Part shown: positions 55,346 through 64,000 of the stretch, in pieces
Layout: each line of letters opens with the position of its first letter
Position numbering within the stretch: position 1 is the stretch's first letter
Assembly (NCBI GenBank): GCA_019914945.1
Contig: CM034103.1
Coordinates: forward strand, 15,280,785-15,344,784
Source of the DNA: Typha latifolia
Taxonomy: Eukaryota; Streptophyta; Magnoliopsida; Poales; Typhaceae
DNA: 64,000 bases
Direction of reading: 5' to 3'
Translations under genes and position numbers: made by a program
Notes under the pieces: model-generated
Seen by the model: only the letters and a program-made list of their open reading frames with translations
Told to the model about the DNA's origin: nothing
Database searches by the model: none

Positions 55346-55440
55346 GTTCTTCGAGGCGAGAGGAGCGATACGGAGGCGTCGAGGAGGAGGACTCTTTTCT
55401 GAGGACGGGAGCCGGGGTTGGTGAAACGGAAGAAAAAGAG

Positions 55441-55448
55441 TATTTATA
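55441..55448 (-). promoter_or_regulatory. TATA box of ICDH
   Basis: TATAAATA on the minus strand, about 96 bases upstream of the ICDH start codon. A transcription start about 30 bases downstream would give a leader of about 65 bases. Confidence 0.6.
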
Positions 55449-58400
55449 AACTCGGACTCGGATCCAATTGGAAAAATACTAAAATGTCGAATTGGTACAC
55501 CGCGGTGATGTACCGTTTGTTTTATTAATTTAAATTGAAATCTTTACTTCAGAAAACTGAAAAAAAAAATATTTAATTGAGTCAGACATGGACTAAATTG
55601 AATTAATACTTTTATATTTATTATGGATGAATTGGATAAGAATGGTCCTTCTCACGAGTCTTTGACTGGTAGTAGGCAGAGCTAACTCACCTAAACTGCG
55701 GATCCGAACTTCCAACGCAATGGACGTCACGTGAACCTAACATCAGATGTCAGGCTCACACACCTATTCTTTAATTCCATTACACCAACCCCACTATTTT
55801 TCATAATAATTGCACCCAGATCCCTAAATTATTGCTCATCTTTTTCTTTAGACACACATTATTTTTTTCAACTAGAATAATAAGGTGAAAGTAGATGAGA
55901 AGAGGGGAAGCATAAGTAGAGTTTCATTTTTTTATTATATGAAAGATAATTATGAAAGTCTAAAATTTGGTTGAATTACAAATGAATTCTCGTGAAATCA
56001 CACGTCAGAATTATTTGCATCCAAATTATTCTAAATCAATTGAGTTGGTCTTATTGGACATTCCAAACATACTAAATCAATTTACTCTTATTGTGACGTT
56101 CGGAAGTGATTAGGAGTTTCTTTAAATAGAATTTCAAATCAATCAAAATTCTCGGTGTTACGTTTTCGTCTTCGGATATCTTTTTAAGCATTTCTAATCG
56201 AACTCCAAATCTTTATATTTAAAATTCAGTTGTGCTCTAATTAAACTTTATTTAGGGCTCTAAATCTGAAGCCAACTATGGTATAACTCTAAATTTGAAG
56301 CTCATCCCATGGATTTGGAGTCCAGCTCTATTTCACTATTCACCTCTTTAAAAATACTAATTAGCCTTTTAAATGTTTAAACCATCATTTAAATTTTCAT
56401 ATGTATTTTTTATTTTATATTCTAATTATTTAAACCTTCGTGAAGGTCTCATTGAAACCTTTGAAACGAGTACAATATTAAATTTTTTTAGAGTTATTAT
56501 AAAACTTCTATTTTTTTAGATTATATAATAAATATCTTTTCCTAAAATTATCCTCTAAATATAAACACAAAATATTAAAATACATCAAATATTACCATCA
56601 ACATATGATGATGACTAAATTAGAAAATAATGATAAAATGTTAGAGCAACTAGCTATGTAAATGAATCTTTATCATATTATGAGGATAGACAAATTTTGT
56701 CAATTTATTTAAATAAGATTGTCGATCTGGATGAACATGCATTCTTTTAAAGAAAAAGACTCAAAATTATTAGGAGAAACAAAAAATTATCTTAGCTACA
56801 TAAAACCTACAAAATAAATTATCAATTAGATTTTATTGTTAAATAAAAATCAAGTGATTGTTACGTGATCAATTTACTCTTATCTAGAAAAAAAATTATG
56901 AGGAATTTTACAATTTAATTGCATTTAATTTTTAAAATTTATAATAATAAACGCGGATGTAAATTATATGCATTCTACTATAACAAAATGTCCATTGATT
57001 ATAGAAAACATATGCACTCAATTTTATGTGCTAAATCTAATAGCTAAATACAATTAAATTACAAAAGTCCCCACCATTATGAGTATATTAAAAAAAAAAG
57101 ATCTGTAAAAATATGCTATAGTTGAGAGTATAGTGTAATTAATTCTTTTACATATCCTATTGCGAAGTATCCTAATCTCTTCCAAATATTAATTGCACTA
57201 TAGTCTATAGTGTACCATTCTATGTTATCCATATCTGCCATGGTATGGTCTTTCATGCGACCAGATCTGAGAGAAATAACGATAGCCAGGCATTATTTGT
57301 CTTATAACTATTGGATCTCAAATCTAACAAAAATTTCGAATGGACTTTGCAGTCATTATTAGTTAATATGCCATGAAAATAGAATCCAGAAAAATGACTG
57401 TTATTCATATATCCCTTTGCAAAGTTGCTTGTGAACATTATGTTGCGGCGAAGCTATAACCATTCTTCTCATCCTGTTACTCCTTTGCCATCTTGCTCAT
57501 GCTCATGGAGCCATCTCTAACTCCTTGCTTCATGGAAGGAGCTCTTTGCAAAGGTTGACCCTTTTTTTTTTTTAATGGCGTTGAATAAATAGTAACTTCT
57601 GCTTGTAGATTTCCACGGTTTCACATTAAGAGCTTAGCTATACAAGGCTTCAGTTAGATGATCTCTTCTTCCCCTGGTAGGAGGACTATTGCAAGGCTAG
57701 TAAAATAACCCAAAAGGGGAAGAAGAGGTCGACCGGAGCGGCGGATAAACGGTGGCCGGCTTCGGCTTCGGCTGCCGTCGTCGGATGGCGGCATCGGAAC
57801 CTTCTAAGATCATGATCCGGGATGCACCAAACGGATCGACTCGAGCTTTGGTAAGGGAGAGAGAGAGAGAGAAAAAAAAAGAAAGAATTGCCACGATAAT
57901 TACTTATTAGCCCCCATGCCAGAATCAATTAGAAGCTCATGGGCATATGGTAACTGAGAAGAAGATGAAATTGGAACAGTGTGTTCCTACTAGCCTTAAC
58001 TAAATTGGTTCCCAGATCAAACAACACGACTGACCATATCAAGCAACCGAAAAATACTAGAGAGATAAAATCCAACAACTCGTAGTATCTCATGAACACA
58101 AAAGAGAGGTGGATTTCCACCTTGATATGAGAAATAAAGAATACGAAAAAGAACTCCTTTACACAAACATACATTAATGAAACGCAACCCTTGTAACCCA
58201 TCATCAGCATCATCCTGACTGGTTTCCTCTTGCTCGAAAGACCATCAATGGCTAGCTTCCACCATCACCATGGATGAAAACCTCTTCAAGCAAAGCACAC
58301 ATACTAAACAATTTCTTCCACCTCCTTTACCAATCTCTCTCTCTCTCTCTTCCTCTTGTTTGGATCACAAGCTACACCCAAGACTGATCTAGACCGTGCC

Positions 58401-58608
58401 GAAACCATGCTTAACCTTAGCCATATCTGTGAAGATAAACATTCACAATCATATCTCCTCCCCACTCCCAGCATACATCGACAATTTGCAATTTCCACCT
58501 TAATAGAAGAGAAACTAGATATCAAAACTAACAACCCCATCAACCACGACTCCATTTTTGAGTTTGACCATTGTAATTAGTACATAAAACGGTAATCTAA
58601 AATAATCC

Positions 58609-58974
58609 ATGGCTACCTCCATGGCAACGCTTTCGAATTCGCATCCCATCTCCTCTTCGCACCATTTATGGCCGAAAATCACAAAAAGGTACCATAAAAC
58701 AACAACTATTTTCTATAAAATCCTAATAGCACTCTGCACTCGAAAACAAACCCATCGATCTCTTTACCCAGTTGCAACTCTCCTATTAGCCATTTCCACT
58801 ACCATCACCACCACCTTAGCTAACGGCAAGGCAAATCCATGGGAACGCACCTCACCCTGGATTCCTCTTCACGCAATCACAAATTATACTTTCCATCTCC
58901 TCCCTGGACTCGATCACACACTACACTTTATACCGCCACTAGACCGTGCACAAATTATAGGCACAAAATGGTAG
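58609..58974 (+). CDS. Unrecognised 121-residue open frame
   Basis: An ATG in good context (CCATGGCT) opens 121 codons. The product is Thr/His/Ser-rich, with a basic stretch (KITKRYHK) and one moderately hydrophobic segment (LYPVATLLLAISTTITTTLA) near residues 53-72. I recognise no family. It lies about 450 bases upstream of the ATX start on the same strand, so it may be promoter sequence open by chance. Length and start are the only support. Confidence 0.2.
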   Translation: MATSMATLSNSHPISSSHHLWPKITKRYHKTTTIFYKILIALCTRKQTHRSLYPVATLLLAISTTITTTLANGKANPWERTSPWIPLHAITNYTFHLLPGLDHTLHFIPPLDRAQIIGTKW

Positions 58975-59069
58975 CCAAATTCACGAGGAAACACGCATTT
59001 GTTTTAGAGAAAACACCCGAAAAAGAAATATAATTACCGGAATTTGCTACTTTGCGTCGAAGAAAAGAT

Positions 59070-59086
59070 GGGGGCGGGGCGGGGCG
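59070..59086 (+). promoter_or_regulatory. Triple GGGGC motif upstream of ATX
   Basis: GGGGGCGGGGCGGGGCG about 335 bases before the ATX start codon. It is a GC-box-like tandem with three G-runs, one short of a canonical G-quadruplex. A role is not established in plants. Confidence 0.3.
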
Positions 59087-59419
59087 AAAATGAAAAAAAG
59101 AAGAAAAAGAATTACATTTTTTTATTCCCGTTATTTTCCATAGGAGTTGGAGTCCATTAGAACAGAGAACCAAACGCTGATCTCTTTCTCTTTCTCGCTC
59201 TCGCTCTTCTATTCTTCCCGCGGCCGCTTCTTGCTAGCCCGTCGACTCAGATTCTATTTGGGGAATTAGGGTTTCTTTTCTCCTTCTTGGGTTCTTTTTT
59301 TTACCCCAATTTGGATCGGGAATTCGTGGGATCTTGGGTTGGATTTGGGATCTGGTACTCGTGTCTGATCTCAATTGGGGCTCCCGGCGGTGGAAATTAG
59401 GGTTCTTGAGGTCTCGGAG

Positions 59420-62400
59420 ATGATAATTAAGCGGAGCCAGAGGGCTCATATGCCGACGCTGAAGCGGTGCAATGCGGAGGAGGCGGCGGCGGATACAACG
59501 GCGGGGGCTGTCTGCGACGACGATGGGGAGGACGGGGGGAGGCGGCGGAAGAGGAGGAAGGAGGGCGGGGACTTTCCGCTCGAGGTTCTTGGGGAAGTCT
59601 ACGCCGGGGGAATTCCTTACGTGCCCTTCGGATTCCAGCGAGGTTTTGCCGGGGAAGAGGGTTGCAGCGCTGCTGCGGCGTCTTCTTGGGGTACTGAGGT
59701 CTCTTTCTGTTCCGGCGAGATGGAATGGGAATCCATGAATAGCCGCCGGAGGGAGAGGGGCCGTGTGTCGTCGTCGGCGCTGGAGGTCCGGCCGCCGGTG
59801 GTGCGGACGTCGAGAGGTAGGGCTCAGGTGCTTCCGTCTAGGTTTAATGATTCGGTCCTCATCGACCCGTGGAAGAAGGAGAAGCCCAAGGCAAAGGCAG
59901 TTGACCCTGATTTTGAAGTCAAACCTGAGCTAATGTTGCCGAAGAATAAAGATATAATCTATAAAGATTCAAAGTTTAGCTCAATTCTGTCAAATTCAGC
60001 GGTAATTCTTGATGAAGAAGAGCGCTATCGGGCGTGCAGGAATTTCAGTTCGAGGAAGTATTCGACTTCCCGGAGCACTATAACTTCGTTACATGAGAGC
60101 TCTGCAGGACTGGAGGAGAGGTTTATGAGATATTATTCCGAGAAAATAGCATTTGAAAGAAGATTAGCAAAGGAGAGAGCTGAACAGAGGAGGAAGGATT
60201 TCCATTGGCACGAGTTTGTTTATGGTGATATCGTCTGGGCCAAGTTGGGGAAGAGATATCCTGCTTGGCCTGCAATGGTTGTTGATCCAATGCAGCAAGC
60301 TCCTGAAGAAATTATGCAACCCGACATTCCTGAAGCTATACATGTCATGTTCTTTGGGTACTCTGAATATGGAAATGAGAGGGTACATCTAGTTAGATTG
60401 AAATTACAGTATTTGTGGTTATTCATTTTTATAACTATGAACTGATTGTGGGTAATTAATTGGGAGCAGGAGTATGCATGGGTGAAGCAGGGGATGGTTT
60501 TTCCATTTATAGACTATTTAGACAGGTTAGTGATGTTGCTAAATTGTATGATGGGAAATTCTCTGCGGCTTAGGCTTAAAACATTATTAAATTCTACTTC
60601 AGGTTTCAGGGGCAGACAGAGTTATACAGGAGCAAGCCTAGTGATTTTCGGCTGGCTATAGAGGAGGCCTTCTTAGCTGAGCATGGTTTCTTAGGAATTC
60701 AGGCAGATGGGACAAGCACCATCAGGCAATCTGCAGATTGTCGGTCTTTTCCAAGAGGCAGACAGGAGGCGACTGATTCGAATCATGAACAAGAATGTCA
60801 ATCACAGATTCAGGCAAGTAACCACAAGTCTTATTTCTATCTGCTGTCCTACCATGGACCGAGTTTATTATTTAATTATGCTAGGCTTGATCTTAATAGA
60901 CCTAGCATGTTTAAGCTTTAAGAGTTTAGTTTTTGTTAGCTCAGGTTTTATAATCTAAGGCCTAAGCCTAATCTGGCATTTTCTTGGCTGAGCTTCTAGG
61001 TTTGTTCAGAATTCAGACTATCATGTTTGCACCTTTACTTTCACTATATAACTTTTAATATCATTAGGTGACAAAATTTTATTCTGCTATTGAGTCTCAT
61101 TCTTGAAACCTAGAGATAGGGTGTTGCACCATATGTCATTATTAAGTCTTTATTGTTTGTGTTCGCTTATTAGAGATGTTCCACGTAGAGTCATACAATA
61201 TAATTTGCTTACTATAGAATATATAATGTCTTGGTCTTAAGAGTTCTTTGGAAATGAAAACATGGCTGCTTAGACTTATCTTGAAGGTTATTAACAGGCT
61301 TTTAATTTTTCTTTCTCATCTTTGTAACTCTTGTTTGAACTGCATCAAATTTTCTGATGTTTTGCAATTTATTTATATTTTTCTTCGTTATGTAAGGAAC
61401 TTATTTGCATATGGTTGATTCATTTAACACATTTCTATATATTATTTGTAATTCTGGTTTTATTTAGCTTTCTTGAGTTTCTTCCTCTATTGATCTGTTA
61501 TGCGTAGCTAATTTGCTTTCAAACAATTTGAAGTAAATATAAAAGCTTGCATTCTATAGTTCTTTTATTGCATGTATGGAATGTTAACTCTGCTGAGGAA
61601 ACCAAGTTCCTCATATACTAAATTCATTCATGTGTATTTATATCTCTAGGCTGATAAATCAGGACTCCATTGTGAAAGTTGTGGGTTAAGCCTTCCAATC
61701 AAAGCTGCAAAAAAGATAATTTGTCATACGGAACAATTAGTGTGTAGACCCTGTGCTAAGGTTTGAACATGCAAGAACTATCTCCCTTTTGATAATTATC
61801 TATATCTCAATATTTTCAATGCTTACATCATATCAATTGCCTATATTGCAGCTTTTGAGGTCAAAACAGTTTTGTGGAATATGTAAGAAGGATTGGGATA
61901 ATATAGATGACAAGAAATGGGTAAGACAATCTGCATTATAATGGAGTAATTTTGTAATACTTCATTCTAGGTAGGAAGTAACAATTTTAGCGTATTTAAA
62001 TGTTTTTGGGCTAAACTGTGTCAGGTACGCTGTCATGGATGTCAAACTTGGATTCATGCAGAATGTGACAAAATGTGCCGCAAGCTTAAGGTTTGGCTCA
62101 TTGTGAACCTTTTGTTTTCTATGACATAATTATATTCTTGCATATGTCAGGAGAAGGAGTTTTACTAACAGATTATTATAATCTCGTAGGATCTTCAAGG
62201 AATCGATTATCATTGCCCTGAATGCAGGGTAAAGTATGGCTTTGGCTCATCAGATAAAGAGAGAAGGCACCCTCATGTGAGGTACATAAACCAGTTGCTT
62301 AGTATCCACACCTTTTGCCTGCATATAAGATTTTCATTTTAAGTTGGATTTTGTGACCAATGCTGCATGTCTTCTGTCCAGATGTGATAATAACAACTGG

Positions 62401-63947
62401 CAAGAGAATCCACTAGATGGGATTACAGTTTGTTGCTTTGGCATGGAAGGAATATACCTACCAGAGCAAGAGTTGTAAGCACAATACTTTGTGAATTAGA
62501 CTGACATAAATATTCTAAATACAGTCTGCTGTTCTTAAGCTGAATATTGCACCATTGTTCATTGCGTACTTTGTTTGCTCTTACAATGATGGAAACTGAA
62601 CGTAGGCTTGTAACTTATTGTTGGCTTTTGACTTTATGACAATTTCATTCATTTCAAATAATGCATGGAACAAGTGGTAAAATAGCTCCGTCATTTTTAA
62701 TTTCTTTTTAAAGTTAACAGAAGATGCAAATGATTATAATGGGTAGGGACTACTTATTGGCCTTTAGGCCTAACTTGTATAGAAAGGACAGAAAGGGGAT
62801 AGAGCTAGGCATTTTGATATTTCCTCTATTTTAGGTTAAAACCATATTGATCGTGGTTCATGCTTATAGAAATCAAGCTCATGCTGTTCACATCTTAACT
62901 GGTGTGAAACATAACCTATGGTGAATGAGATTATTTTGGCATGTGAGTCTGCACCTTAACTTGTTTCTTGTTTTCAATGGCAATGAAACATTTAGCAGTT
63001 TCCTTTAAGTAGTAGCTTTTTGGCTGACGCTAGATTCGAGCATCAGCCAGTTGAACTATTTTTAGTTAACTTAATGGAATTATGTGTATTACATTCATCC
63101 AGTTGTCCATCTTAAGAGGACTTTGATTACATCCTTACAATTTGTGTATCTAAGACAGGATTTCATGTTGCTGCGGGCCTTGCAAGGGGCAGAAATTTAC
63201 ATATAATGAATGGGAGCGGCATACTAGTTGCAAAAGTAAAAATTGGAGGTCCAGTATTAAAGTGAAAAGTACCATGACGCCATTGGGAAAATGGGTTTGT
63301 ACAACTTCCCTATATGGTTTTAAACAATGATCCAGATAATTGTTGTTTTCCTGCACTCATTTTACCCTTTCTCTTCGGCATTTCCACATTATTTACATAT
63401 CCTTTAATGACAAAGTTCATATTCTGAACATATTAAGAATATTCTCATTACCTATACATGTTTCATGGATTTGATAGCTCCATTTTATTCTCATTCCACA
63501 TATTTGTCTCCATATATAGCTCATTTAACTGTCAGAGTTGCGATTTATTTCTGCATTTGGTGGTTTAGTAGACATTGTTAGAAATTTGATATGTGGATTA
63601 ATTGTCAAGTAATTCAACTGCCAGGTAGATAAGTATCAAGCTAGTATGTGTCTTTCAAACCATGCTAAACGTCCATCTCCAAAAATGAAGAAACAAAAGC
63701 TACTTGCCTCCTTGCGTGGTACATCTTCTACTGCTTCATTTTATTTAGACAAATTCTTTTTGACATTTGAGCCAAGAACATTCTTCTTTCAGTCGATAAG
63801 TATGTTCCTAGTTAGCTTACAATTGTTGCAAATGTTTGTCTTTATAGAACCATATGATCCTGTATATGTTAAGTGGACAACTGAACGATGTGCAATCTGT
63901 AGATGGGTTGAAGACTGGGACTACAACAAAATCATTATCTGTAACAG
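59420..63947 (+). CDS. ATX: Trithorax-like H3K4 methyltransferase (ATX3/4/5 type), 5' part
   Basis: ATX3/4/5 proteins methylate histone H3 lysine 4 in chromatin. Exons are 59420-60382, 60470-60525, 60603-60813, 61650-61760, 61852-61920, 62025-62090, 62190-62281, 62382-62474, 63159-63294, 63625-63718 and 63848-63947, encoding 663 residues up to the window edge. The family is about 1000-1060 residues, so the remaining PHD parts, SET and post-SET lie outside. The first ATG gives MIIKR, the family start. A PWWP domain is near 265-360 (GDIVWAKLGKRYPAWPAMVV). Cys/His-rich PHD sequence spans about 417-510 (HCESCGLSLP, FCGICKKDW, CHGCQTWIHAECDKMC, YHCPECR). Next come EWERHTSCKSKNWRSSIKVK and then KWTTERCAICRWVEDWDYNK, opening the second PHD. 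Intron 3 is GC-AG (CAG|GCAAGT). The donor at 63948 is intact. Confidence 0.94.
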
Positions 63948-64000
63948 GTAATACATATCCTCTGGACATACCATGTGCTTCTTATCTGGAGACATGGTAA

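Larger units (their letters stand above)
55449..59419. other. Divergent intergenic region, ICDH / ATX
   Basis: About 4 kb. The stretch 55450-57650 is very AT-rich spacer. From 57660 it becomes less AT-rich, with a GA run near 57858 and a CT run at about 58326-58342. It includes a 121-codon open frame (58609-58974), a GGGGC triplicate at 59070-59086, and pyrimidine-rich sequence (59180-59215) that looks like an ATX 5' leader. Confidence 0.5.

Noticed and set aside
57686..57928. 80-codon minus-strand frame with a GC-rich patch
   Set aside because: The GC-rich core (57720-57840) looks protein-like in more than one frame but matches no family I know and has no clear start.
59375..59419. Earlier start for ATX
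   Set aside because: The frame is open but begins with TTG; the first ATG (59420) gives the family's MIIKR start.

Overview
The window is nuclear DNA from a flowering plant. Genes are split into many short exons with GT-AG introns, a plastid transit peptide is present, introns and spacers are AT-rich, and the families found (BAHD, VQ, DUF538, TTL, ATX, plant NF-YB, seed maturation PM41) are land-plant families. GC-rich first exons (the TTL gene, NF-YB, ATX) and the general look of the proteins suggest a monocot outside the grasses, but this is inference and no species can be named from the sequence alone.

Layout, left to right: a NUMOD3-motif protein of unknown role (+, about 302-2316); a clade-V-like BAHD acyltransferase (-, 2862-4281); plastid ketol-acid reductoisomerase (+, 6220-10392, 10 exons); a TPR/thioredoxin-like TTL protein (+, 14761-17825, 7 exons); a broken DUF538 gene (-, 21525-21914) followed by a single-exon VQ-motif protein (-, 22175-22426); an NF-YB subunit with a 6-nt microexon (-, about 25177-26415); CTP synthase (+, 33033-38450, 21 exons); a site-2 protease (-, 39529-45062, 10 exons); an unrecognised TM-coding remnant (about 46300-46730); an F-box/DUF295 gene with its middle deleted (-, 48455-49338) beside an opposite-strand piece of a related gene carrying that middle (+, 49716-50234); a small PM41-like seed maturation protein (-, 50293-50538); cytosolic NADP-isocitrate dehydrogenase (-, 51261-55345, 15 exons); and the 5' two thirds of an ATX3/4/5-type trithorax gene (+, 59420 to beyond the window end).

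The genes form no operon or obvious cluster. They are a typical mix of housekeeping metabolism (branched-chain amino acids, pyrimidine nucleotides, NADPH/2-oxoglutarate supply), membrane proteolysis, chromatin and transcription regulators, and lineage-specific small genes. Exon borders were placed by hand from splice signals, reading-frame continuity and remembered family patterns; for the well-conserved enzymes all phases close and total lengths match the families.

I found no convincing new multi-gene system. The best leads are two GC-AG introns, the NF-YB microexon, the split F-box/DUF295 pair, a NUMOD3 protein in a nuclear plant gene, a dense cluster of ACGT-core elements at 27.0-28.7 kb in a gene-free stretch, and several short tandem repeats and hairpins.
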